A stretch of 36,088 nucleotides of DNA from Mycolicibacterium porcinum (GTDB lineage Bacteria > Actinomycetota > Actinomycetes > Mycobacteriales > Mycobacteriaceae), in the NCBI GenBank assembly GCA_001942045.1, contig MSTD01000053.1, forward strand, positions 1 through 36,088. The letters run 5' to 3'. The notes beneath the pieces are model-generated. The model did no database searches, was not told the DNA's origin, and was given only the letters and a program-made list of their open reading frames with translations. Below, piece after piece: positions 16,932 through 24,038 of this stretch; within the stretch, counting starts at the first letter, position 1; each line of letters begins with the position of its first letter. Position numbers and translations under genes: made by a program.

Positions 16932-17492
16932 ATGGACACGTCCCGCGCACTCATCGTCGTCGACGTCCAGAACGATTTCTGCGAAGGCGGCTCGCTGGCG
17001 GTCGCCGGAGGCGCTGCCGTCGCCCGCGACATCACCGCGTTGCTGGCCACCGACCACGGGTACGACCATGTGGTGGCCACCAAGGATTTCCACATCGACC
17101 CGGGCGAGCATTTCTCCGATACTCCCGACTACCGGACGTCGTGGCCGCCGCACTGCGTGGCCGATACGGCGGGCGCCGCTTTCCACCCCGATTTCGATCC
17201 GGCCGCGGTCGAGGCAGTGTTCAAGAAGGGCCATCATTCGGCGGCCTACAGCGGGTTCGAGGGCGTCGACGACTCCGGGACGACGCTGGAAGACTGGCTG
17301 CGCCACCACGGGGTCGAGGCGGTGGACGTGGTGGGCATCGCCACCGACTACTGCGTCGCCGCCACTGCCGCCGACGCGGTCAAGGCCGGGCTGCGCACCC
17401 GCGTGCTGACCGGCCTGACCGCCGGTGTCTCGCCGGAGAGCTCGAAGGCCGCGATCGATCAACTCCGCAGCGCCGGAGTGGAAATCAGCTAG
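16932..17492 (+). CDS. pncA: nicotinamidase/pyrazinamidase PncA
   Basis: 186 residues. Hydrolyses nicotinamide to nicotinate for NAD salvage, and activates pyrazinamide. The catalytic triad is Asp11, Lys99 and Cys141, and the metal ligands are Asp52, His54, His60 and His74 (KDFHIDPGEH and WPPHC). The sequence is close to M. tuberculosis PncA through VDVQNDFCEGGSLAV, AYSGFEGVD and VVGIATD. One difference is Tyr140 before the nucleophile, where M. tuberculosis has His137. The gene lies 10 bases downstream of the four-gene membrane operon and is probably transcribed with it. It overlaps the convergent crotonase gene by 8 bases. Confidence 0.95.
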   Translation: MDTSRALIVVDVQNDFCEGGSLAVAGGAAVARDITALLATDHGYDHVVATKDFHIDPGEHFSDTPDYRTSWPPHCVADTAGAAFHPDFDPAAVEAVFKKGHHSAAYSGFEGVDDSGTTLEDWLRHHGVEAVDVVGIATDYCVAATAADAVKAGLRTRVLTGLTAGVSPESSKAAIDQLRSAGVEIS

Positions 17493-18300
17493 TCGGGTCG
17501 ACGGGCCGCCCGGTCCAGCGAGGCTCCCGGCGCTCGACGTAGGCGCGCACCCCTTCACGCGCGTCGTCGTGCGCCATCAGGCACAGGTGGATCTCGGTCT
17601 CCCTGGCGCCGACGCCGGCGCGGCCCAAGTCGTACGAATCCCACAGCAGCCGCTTGCTGGCCGCGACCGACATCGGCGCGGTGTTGGCCGCGATGTCGTG
17701 TGCCAGGTCCAGTGCCGCGGGTAGCACCTGCTCGGCCGGCAGCACCCGGCTGCCCAGCCCGAGTTCGACGGCCCGACGACCGTCGAACGTGGCCCCGGTC
17801 AACAGGATCTCGGCGGCGTTGGCCATCCCGACCAGCCGCGGCAGGACCCAGTGCGAGTAGGCGTCACCGACCATGCCGCGCCGGGCCTGCACCACGCCGT
17901 ACCGCGCGTCGGCCGCGAAAAACCGGATATCGCATTGCAATGCGAGAGTCAGCCCGATCCCGATGGCGTGTCCGTTGACCGCGGCGATCACCGGCTTGCC
18001 GAGGGTCCAGGCCGGTACCGCCAGGCCCGCGGCACTGAATTCCTCACCAGGCTCGGTGAAGGTCTGCGCCCCCGCGCCGAGGTCCGCGCCGGCACAGAAC
18101 GCGGGTGGCGCACCGGTCAGCACGATCACCCGGACCGCGTCGTCGGCATCGCAACGCAGATAGGCGTCGGCCAACTCCTCGCGCATCCCGCCGCCGAAGG
18201 CGTTGCGCTGTTGCGGGCGGTCCAGCGTGATGGTGGCGACGGACTTGTCGAGGGCGACCCGCAGGGTCCGGTACTCCGGAAGTTCACGGCGAGTCGTCAC
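17485..18300 (-). CDS. enoyl-CoA hydratase/isomerase family protein without the two catalytic Glu
   Basis: 271 residues, start GTG. Crotonase fold: the CoA-pocket motif FCAGADL, oxyanion region AAVNGHAIGIG, and CDIRFFAADARYG. Against rat crotonase, the glutamate of the GGGCELA helix is Thr118 and the glutamate of the FGQPE segment is Gln138, so neither acid needed for hydration is present. The segment GDAYSHWVLPRLVG replaces the usual PGAGGTQ motif. It is therefore probably not a standard hydratase; an isomerase, hydrolase or C-C lyase of the superfamily is more likely. It is divergent from glgX with 31 bases between starts, and its 3' end overlaps pncA. Confidence 0.85.
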   Translation of the reverse strand: MTTRRELPEYRTLRVALDKSVATITLDRPQQRNAFGGGMREELADAYLRCDADDAVRVIVLTGAPPAFCAGADLGAGAQTFTEPGEEFSAAGLAVPAWTLGKPVIAAVNGHAIGIGLTLALQCDIRFFAADARYGVVQARRGMVGDAYSHWVLPRLVGMANAAEILLTGATFDGRRAVELGLGSRVLPAEQVLPAALDLAHDIAANTAPMSVAASKRLLWDSYDLGRAGVGARETEIHLCLMAHDDAREGVRAYVERREPRWTGRPVDPTS

Positions 18301-18331
18301 AGCTCGTAACGTACCGCCGTATGGTCGATTT

Positions 18332-20455
18332 GTGACCTTGGAAACCTGGCGTGGCAGGCCGTACCCACTCGGCGCGACCTATGACGGATCGGGCACCAAC
18401 TTCGCGTTGTTCAGTGAGGTGGCCGAACGGGTCGAGCTGTGCCTGTTCGACCCCGACGAATCCGGGAACCTGCACGAGACCCGCGTGACCCTGCCCGAGG
18501 TGGACGGATTCGTCTGGCACGGTTTCATTCCCGGGATCGAGCCCGGCCAGCGCTACGGCTATCGCGTGCACGGCCCGTACGATCCGGCGTCCGGGCAGCG
18601 CTGCAACCCGAACAAGCTCGTGCTGGACCCCTACGCCAAGGCCATCGAAGGCGCCTTCGAATGGGGTCAGCCCCTGTTCTCGTACAACTTCGACGATCCC
18701 GGCACCCGCAATGACGAGGATTCGGCGGCCAGCATGCCGAAGGCCGTGGTGATCAACCCGTACTTCGACTGGGGCGTCGACCATCCGCCGAGTCACGAGT
18801 ACGCCGACACCGTCATCTACGAGGCCCATGTCAAGGGCCTCACCGAGACGCACCCGGAGATCCCCGAGCAGCTGCGCGGGACCTACGCGGGTGTCGCCCA
18901 CCCGGTGATCATCGAGCATCTGAAAGCGCTGCGGGTCAACGCGATCGAGCTGATGCCGGTGCACCACTTCGTGGACGATTCCACCCTGGTCGACAAGGGC
19001 TTGTCGAACTACTGGGGTTACAACACGATCGGGTTCCTGGCACCGGACCCCCGCTACAGTTCGGCGGGCACCCCCGGCGGTCACGTCCAGGAATTCAAGG
19101 CCATGGTGCGCGAACTGCACGCCAACGGCATCGAGGTGATCCTCGACGTGGTCTACAACCACACGGCCGAGGGCAACCATCTGGGGCCGACACTGTCGAT
19201 GCGCGGTATCGACAACGCCGCCTATTACCGGCTGGTGGACGACGACAAGCAGTACTACATGGACTACACGGGGACCGGGAACAGCCTCAACGTCGGCCAT
19301 CCTCATTCGCTGCAACTGATCATGGACTCGTTGCGCTACTGGGTCACCGAGATGCACGTCGACGGTTTCCGCTTCGACCTGGCCGCCACGCTGGCCCGCG
19401 AGTTCTACGATGTCGACCGGCTGAGCGCGTTCTTCGAACTGGTGCAACAGGATCCGATCGTGAGTCAGGTGAAGTTGATCGCCGAGCCGTGGGACGTCGG
19501 CCCGGGCGGCTACCAGGTCGGCAACTTCCCGCCGCAGTGGACCGAGTGGAACGGCAAGTTCCGCGATACGGTTCGCGACTACTGGCGGGGCGAGCCGGCC
19601 ACTCTCGACGAGTTCGCCTATCGGCTGACGGGTTCGGCCGATTTGTATGAGCAGACCGGCCGCCGCCCGTTCGCGTCGATCAACTTCGTCACCGCCCACG
19701 ACGGCTTCACTCTCCGGGACCTGGTGTCCTACAACGAGAAACACAATCAGGCCAACGGCGAGGACAACCGCGACGGCGAGAGCAACAACAAATCCTGGAA
19801 CTGCGGCGCCGAAGGCCCGTCGGACGATCCGGCGGTCAACGCGCTGCGCGCGCAGCAACAGCGTAACTTCCTGGCCACTCTGCTGCTCTCCCAAGGGGTT
19901 CCGATGATCTCGCACGGCGATGAGCTCGGACGCACCCAGCGCGGCAACAACAACGTCTACTGCCAGGACAACGACATCTCCTGGATCGATTGGGCCAACG
20001 TCGATTCCGATCTCCTCGAGTTCACCCGCTCGGTATCCGCGCTCCGCGCCGCGCATCCGGTGTTCCGGCGCCGCAGGTTCTTCGACGGCAGGCCGGTGCG
20101 CGAGGCCGGCTCGGTCGGATTGCCGGACATCGCCTGGTTCGCACCCGACGGTTCGGACATGACGGCCGAGGACTGGGAGACCGGGTACGCCAAGTCGGTG
20201 GCGGTCTACCTGAACGGGCAGGGCATCGCCGATCCCGATGTCCGGGGCCAGCGCGTGGTCGACGACTCGTTTCTGCTGTGCTTCAACGCGCACTACGAAC
20301 CGATCGAGTTCGTGTTACCACCGGCGCAATTCGGCGCCCGTTGGGTGCCGGCGATCAGCACGTCGGCAAACTCCACACGGGATGCGGCGGCCGCCGGCGC
20401 CGCGGTGAAAGTTGATGCCCGTGCCGTCTTGGTTCTGCAGTCGGAATCAGATTGA
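18332..20455 (+). CDS. glgX: glycogen debranching enzyme GlgX (isoamylase type)
   Basis: 707 residues from GTG 18332. An N-terminal CBM48 domain (YPLGATYDGSGTNFALFSEV) is followed by a GH13 barrel. The conserved regions are DVVYNHTAEG, GFRFDLA with nucleophile Asp349, LIAEPWD with acid/base Glu385, and TAHDGF with Asp457. The enzyme hydrolyses alpha-1,6 branches of glycogen or limit dextrins. I chose the GTG because the conserved N-terminus MTLETWRGRPYPLG starts there; further upstream the frame runs antisense into the crotonase gene. In M. tuberculosis the homologue (treX) sits with treY and treZ, but here it stands alone, within the same 11 kb as treS and pep2. Confidence 0.95.
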   Translation: MTLETWRGRPYPLGATYDGSGTNFALFSEVAERVELCLFDPDESGNLHETRVTLPEVDGFVWHGFIPGIEPGQRYGYRVHGPYDPASGQRCNPNKLVLDPYAKAIEGAFEWGQPLFSYNFDDPGTRNDEDSAASMPKAVVINPYFDWGVDHPPSHEYADTVIYEAHVKGLTETHPEIPEQLRGTYAGVAHPVIIEHLKALRVNAIELMPVHHFVDDSTLVDKGLSNYWGYNTIGFLAPDPRYSSAGTPGGHVQEFKAMVRELHANGIEVILDVVYNHTAEGNHLGPTLSMRGIDNAAYYRLVDDDKQYYMDYTGTGNSLNVGHPHSLQLIMDSLRYWVTEMHVDGFRFDLAATLAREFYDVDRLSAFFELVQQDPIVSQVKLIAEPWDVGPGGYQVGNFPPQWTEWNGKFRDTVRDYWRGEPATLDEFAYRLTGSADLYEQTGRRPFASINFVTAHDGFTLRDLVSYNEKHNQANGEDNRDGESNNKSWNCGAEGPSDDPAVNALRAQQQRNFLATLLLSQGVPMISHGDELGRTQRGNNNVYCQDNDISWIDWANVDSDLLEFTRSVSALRAAHPVFRRRRFFDGRPVREAGSVGLPDIAWFAPDGSDMTAEDWETGYAKSVAVYLNGQGIADPDVRGQRVVDDSFLLCFNAHYEPIEFVLPPAQFGARWVPAISTSANSTRDAAAAGAAVKVDARAVLVLQSESD

Positions 20456-20526
20456 ACGTCAATTCAAAGAGTTGCTCATCGATCGGATGTCCCTGCCCTA
20501 ACCAGGAAGTCTGGTACCTTGAGCAT

Positions 20527-20641
20527 GTAGCAGCCGTGGTCGCCTAAGTAGACATTGAGCGCTTGTTTCGATGTCACCGGCCGGGCGGGCTGGGGGGTAC
20601 GAGCCGAAGAGCGGCGGCAACTACCCTGCGGCCACGGCTGC
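20527..20641 (+). ncRNA. candidate structured RNA (unknown class)
   Basis: Within the 281-base gap after glgX, GCAGCCGTGGTCGC (20530-20543) can pair with GCGGCCACGGCTGC (20628-20641) as a 14-bp helix with one G-U pair. Inside it, GACATTGA (20551-20558) pairs with TCGATGTC (20568-20575) around a 9-base loop, and GGGTA (20595-20599) with TACCC (20622-20626) enclosing GCCG-N5-CGGC (20603-20615). A -10-like TACCTT (20515-20520) predicts a 5' end near 20527, just where the closing helix begins. No intrinsic terminator is visible. It does not match any riboswitch class I can recall. It is either a leader of the exporter operon or an independent RNA. Confidence 0.5.
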
Positions 20642-20713
20642 GGCCTCTGAGCGGCTTTGCCCCGGGCCCCCGATCCTCGTTCATCGAATGTTCACCGGGC
20701 GACGACATCGCCG

Positions 20714-20736
20714 AATACCTCTGTTACAGAGGTATT
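20714..20736 (+). promoter_or_regulatory. MarR operator abutting the marR start codon
   Basis: AATACCTCTG-TTA-CAGAGGTATT is a perfect 10-3-10 inverted repeat whose last base directly precedes the GTG at 20737. TACAGA (20725-20730) inside it fits a -10 box for a leaderless mRNA beginning at or near that GTG. Dyad, promoter and start coincide, which indicates autorepression by the encoded MarR protein. Confidence 0.7.
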
Positions 20737-21207
20737 GTGGTCTACGTGCAGGATCAGCGTGAGCTCATCAGCGAGCTGTTCACCGTCGTCGGCCGGTTCC
20801 GTCGGCAGCTGCGCCGGTCCACCGGCGGCGGTTTCGACGCCACCGGCCTGACCCAGTCGCAGGGGGAACTCCTCCGCCTGGTCGGCCGCCGGCCGGACTT
20901 CTCGGTGCGGGAGGCAGCGGCCGAGCTCAGCCTGGTGCCCAACACCGCATCCACGCTGGTGTCCCGGCTGGTCGCCGACGGGCTGCTGACCAGAACCACC
21001 GACGACGCCGACCGCCGGGTGGTCCGCCTGCGGCTCACCCCGTCCGCGCAGGCGATCGCCGACGAGTCGCGGGCCGCCCGCCGGGCCGCCCTGGCAGCCG
21101 CGCTGGCCCAGCTCAAGGACAGCCAGATCACCGACCTGGCAAACGGATTGGCTGTGATGACCGAACTGACCCGGCTGTTGCATGAGGCAGAAACGGAGGA
21201 TGCGTGA
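20737..21207 (+). CDS. MarR family transcriptional regulator
   Basis: 156 residues from GTG 20737; a GTG at 20746 is an alternative. Winged-helix features: SQGELLRLVGRRPDFSVREA, the recognition region LSLVPNTASTLVSRLVADGL, and the wing RTTDDADRRVVRLRLT. An open frame reaches back to 20563 but crosses the structured RNA and the operator, so it is not used. The stop codon overlaps the GTG of the ABC ATPase gene, giving a marR-ATPase-permease operon. It most likely represses the operon through the 20714-20736 dyad until a toxic ligand binds. Confidence 0.87.
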   Translation: MVYVQDQRELISELFTVVGRFRRQLRRSTGGGFDATGLTQSQGELLRLVGRRPDFSVREAAAELSLVPNTASTLVSRLVADGLLTRTTDDADRRVVRLRLTPSAQAIADESRAARRAALAAALAQLKDSQITDLANGLAVMTELTRLLHEAETEDA

Positions 21208-22028
21208 CCACCCCCGCCATCGACTGCACACACCTGACCCACCGCTACGGCACGTTCACCGCGGTCGATGATCTGACCTTGCAGGTCCGGCGCGGTGAGA
21301 CCATGGGCCTGCTCGGCCCGAACGGGGCCGGCAAGACCACCGCGGTCCGGGTGCTGACCACTCTCACGCCCGTCCAGCAGGGCGAGGTGCGCATCTTCGG
21401 CCTCGACGCCGCCCGGCACACCATGGACATCCGGCACAACATCGGCTATGTCCCACAACAACTCTCGATCGAGGCCGCACTGACCGGCCGACAGAACGTC
21501 GAGTTGTTCGCCCGCTTGTACGACGTGCCGCGGGCCGAGCGCCGAGCGCGGGTGAACCAGGCGCTGGAGTCGATGCAGCTGCTCGACGTCGCCGACGCGG
21601 CCGCTGGCACCTACTCCGGCGGCATGGTGCGCCGCCTCGAGCTGGCTCAGGCACTCGTCAACCGTCCGCAGCTGTTGATCCTCGACGAGCCGACGGTCGG
21701 GCTGGACCCCATCGCTCGTGACAGCGTCTGGACTCAGGTCGGCCGGATGCAGGCCGAGTTCGGGATGACGGTCCTGCTCACCACGCACTACATGGGTGAA
21801 GCCGACGCGCTGTGCGACCGGGTGGCCCTCATGCATCACGGCCGGCTGCAGGCGCTCGGGACACCATCGGAATTGAAGGCAGCGGTGTCGAAGGACGGGG
21901 GTACCGAGGACGCCACGCTGGAGGACGTCTTCCGCCACTACGCCGGTTCCGACCTGACCGACGACGCGGGCGGCCCTGGTATCCGGGAAGTCCGATCCAG
22001 CCGGAGGACCGCGCGCCGTGTCAGTTGA
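21204..22028 (+). CDS. ABC transporter ATP-binding protein, DrrA type
   Basis: 274 residues, start GTG overlapping the marR stop. Walker A is GPNGAGKTT (38-46), the signature is YSGGMVRRLELAQAL, Walker B is LLILDEPTVGLD, and the switch histidine is in TTHYMGEAD. Together with the shape of the C-terminus this places it with DrrA-like ATPases of drug and lipid exporters. It pairs with the permease that starts 11 bases before its stop. The substrate cannot be read from the sequence; with a MarR regulator, toxic compound efflux is the usual role. The C-terminal 25 residues are Ser/Arg-rich and probably disordered. Confidence 0.92.
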   Translation: MTTPAIDCTHLTHRYGTFTAVDDLTLQVRRGETMGLLGPNGAGKTTAVRVLTTLTPVQQGEVRIFGLDAARHTMDIRHNIGYVPQQLSIEAALTGRQNVELFARLYDVPRAERRARVNQALESMQLLDVADAAAGTYSGGMVRRLELAQALVNRPQLLILDEPTVGLDPIARDSVWTQVGRMQAEFGMTVLLTTHYMGEADALCDRVALMHHGRLQALGTPSELKAAVSKDGGTEDATLEDVFRHYAGSDLTDDAGGPGIREVRSSRRTARRVS

Positions 22029-22824
22029 TGCCCTGGTCCTGGCCCCACGCGGCATGCGACGCGTCCGCGCCATGGCCCGGCGGATGTCCGCCTTCGCCCT
22101 CGTCGAACTGCAGAAGCTGCGCCACGACCGAACCGAGCTGTTCACCCGCATGGTGCAGCCCGCGCTGTGGCTGTTGATCTTCGGCCAGACCTTCAGCCGG
22201 CTGCACGTCGTCAACACTGGCGGCGTCCCTTATCTGGCCTTTCTGGCGCCGGGCATCATCGCCCAGTCGGCCCTGTTCATCTCGATCTTCTACGGCATCC
22301 AGATCATCTGGGACCGCGACGCCGGGATTCTGGCCAAACTCATGGTGACCCCGGCGCCGGCCTCGGCTCTGGTGGCCGGCAAAGCGTTTGCGGCCGGCGT
22401 GCGCTCGGTGGTGCAGGTGCTGGGCGTGGTGGTGCTGGCGTACCTGATGGGCATCGCGATGACGGTCAATCCGCTGCGCATCCTGGCCGCGATGGTCGTG
22501 GTGGCCCTCGGCGCGGCCTTCTTCGCCTGCCTGTCGATGACGCTCGCCGGGCTGGTGCGCAAACGGGACCGGCTGATGGGCATCGGCCAGGCCATCACCA
22601 TGCCCCTGTTCTTCGCGTCGAACGCGCTCTATCCCGTCGAGATCATGCCGACCTGGCTGCGTTGGCTGTCCACCGTCAACCCGCTCAGTTACGAGGTCAA
22701 CGCGTTGCGGGGACTGCTGATCGGCACCCCGACCAATTGGGCACTGGACATCGGTGTGCTGGTCGCGGCAGCCGTCCTTGGCATCGCGGTGGCCTCGGCG
22801 CTCCTGCGCCGCCTGGTGCGCTAG
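22018..22824 (+). CDS. ABC-2 type permease, DrrB type
   Basis: 268 residues with six hydrophobic segments in the ABC-2 arrangement. Family features are QPALWLLIFGQTF near the first segment, YLAFLAPGIIAQSALF, the central WDRDAGILAKLMVTPAP coupling region, and MPLFFASNALYPVEIMPTWL with the late NPLSYEVNALRG. It starts on a GTG 11 bases inside the ATPase gene and forms the membrane half of the exporter. No terminator hairpin is visible in the 48 bases before the next gene. Confidence 0.9.
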   Translation: MSVDALVLAPRGMRRVRAMARRMSAFALVELQKLRHDRTELFTRMVQPALWLLIFGQTFSRLHVVNTGGVPYLAFLAPGIIAQSALFISIFYGIQIIWDRDAGILAKLMVTPAPASALVAGKAFAAGVRSVVQVLGVVVLAYLMGIAMTVNPLRILAAMVVVALGAAFFACLSMTLAGLVRKRDRLMGIGQAITMPLFFASNALYPVEIMPTWLRWLSTVNPLSYEVNALRGLLIGTPTNWALDIGVLVAAAVLGIAVASALLRRLVR

Positions 22825-22845
22825 ACCACAGCCCCGGTACGCCCG

Positions 22846-22866
22846 ACCAACCGGGTGGTTTAGTGT
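22846..22866 (+). promoter_or_regulatory. operator and -10 box of the acyl-CoA dehydrogenase pair
   Basis: ACCAACC-GGGTGGT (22846-22859) is an inverted repeat matching in 6 of 7 positions. It is followed directly by -10 TAGTGT (22861-22866), 6 bases before the ATG at 22873, so the mRNA is probably leaderless and the site would block polymerase. The form resembles operators of TetR-type lipid regulators; the regulator is not in this window as far as I can tell. Confidence 0.5.
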
Positions 22867-22872
22867 GCAGAC

Positions 22873-24030
22873 ATGCAGCTAGCCCTCACCCCGGAGGAAG
22901 CCGCCTTCCGCGACGAACTCCGCACCTTCTACACGACGAAGATCCCGGCCGAGCTTCGCGAACGAAACCGGCTCGGGCTGCCACTCGGCAAAGAAGGCAT
23001 CGTCACGGCGCACAAGATCCTTCATGAGCACGGCCTCGCCGTGCCCAACTGGCCCGTCGAGTGGGGCGGCAAGGACTGGACACCGAATCAGATGCAGATC
23101 TGGCTCGACGAGATGCAGCTGGCCAGCGTCCCCGAGCCGCTGACCTTCAACGCCCGGATGGTCGGCCCCGTGATCGCCGAGTTCGGCTCGCAGGAAATCA
23201 AGGAGCGCTTCCTGCCGCCCACCGCGGCCCTCGACATCTGGTGGTGCCAGGGCTTCTCCGAGCCCGAGGCCGGCTCCGATCTCGCCTCGCTGCGTACCAC
23301 CGCGGTCCGCGACGGCGACACCTATGTCGTCAACGGCCAGAAGACCTGGACCACACTGGGTCAGCACGCCGACTGGATCTTCTGCCTGGTCCGCACCGAC
23401 CCTCAGGCCCCCAAGAAGCAGGCAGGCATCTCCTTCCTGCTGATGGACATGAACACCCCAGGCATCACGCTGCGCCCGATCAAGCTGATCGACGGCAGCT
23501 ACGAAGTCAACGAGGTGTTCTTCGAGGACGTCCGGGTGCCCGCCGATCAGCTCGTCGGCGAGGAGAACCAGGGCTGGACCTACGCGAAGTTCCTGCTCGG
23601 CAACGAGCGCACCGGCATCGCCCAGGTGGCCCGCACCAAGGTGCGGCTCGCCGAGGTCAAGGAACGCGCCGCGGCCAACGGCCTGCTGACCGATCCGCTG
23701 TTCGCCGCCCGCCTGGCCGAGGCCGAGAACGACGTGCTGGCACTGGAACTCACCCAGATGCGGGTGACCTCCGATTCGGCCGACGGCAAGCCCAGCCCGG
23801 CCTCGTCGGTGCTGAAGCTGCGCGGCAGCCAGCTACAGCAGACCGCCACCGAACTGCTGGTCGAGGTGGCCGGCGCCGACGCCCTGCCCTACGAGGCAGC
23901 CGACATCGCCTCACCGGAGTGGGCGCAGAATGCCGCCCCGCACTACCTCAACTACCGCAAGACGTCGATCTACGGCGGTAGCAACGAGGTGCAGCGCACC
24001 ATCATCGCGTCCACCATTCTCGGATTGTGA
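22873..24030 (+). CDS. acyl-CoA dehydrogenase (FadE), subunit 1
   Basis: 385 residues. FAD-dependent alpha,beta-dehydrogenation of acyl-CoA thioesters. ACAD features: WWCQGFSEPEAGSDLASLRT, VVNGQKTWTT, FEDVRVPADQLVGEENQGW and the C-terminal YGGSNEVQRTIIASTILGL. The YEG-type catalytic glutamate of medium-chain enzymes is Gly in YGGSNE; Glu245 in GNERTG is a candidate base, at a position like that used by the heteromeric FadE enzymes of sterol catabolism. The next FadE gene follows after 8 bases. Such adjacent pairs in mycobacteria often form alpha2-beta2 complexes acting on steroid side-chain CoA esters; that is inference here. The start is leaderless, 6 bases after TAGTGT. Confidence 0.93.
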   Translation: MQLALTPEEAAFRDELRTFYTTKIPAELRERNRLGLPLGKEGIVTAHKILHEHGLAVPNWPVEWGGKDWTPNQMQIWLDEMQLASVPEPLTFNARMVGPVIAEFGSQEIKERFLPPTAALDIWWCQGFSEPEAGSDLASLRTTAVRDGDTYVVNGQKTWTTLGQHADWIFCLVRTDPQAPKKQAGISFLLMDMNTPGITLRPIKLIDGSYEVNEVFFEDVRVPADQLVGEENQGWTYAKFLLGNERTGIAQVARTKVRLAEVKERAAANGLLTDPLFAARLAEAENDVLALELTQMRVTSDSADGKPSPASSVLKLRGSQLQQTATELLVEVAGADALPYEAADIASPEWAQNAAPHYLNYRKTSIYGGSNEVQRTIIASTILGL

Positions 24031-24038
24031 GTTGAGCC

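Noticed and set aside
15727..17409. 560-residue rightward open frame overlapping the membrane operon and pncA
   Set aside because: It is a shifted frame of two well-supported genes; its composition is the Arg/Ala/Gly-rich pattern of a GC-rich non-coding frame and it crosses a real gene boundary.
18284..20293. 669-residue leftward open frame opposite glgX
   Set aside because: Antisense to glgX, whose GH13 motifs are complete. Long antisense frames are common in GC-rich genes and this one has no recognisable domain.
20456..20736. Protein-coding extension of marR back to 20563
   Set aside because: The added 58 residues are Arg/Pro/Gly-rich with no MarR homology and lie over the operator and the paired RNA helices.
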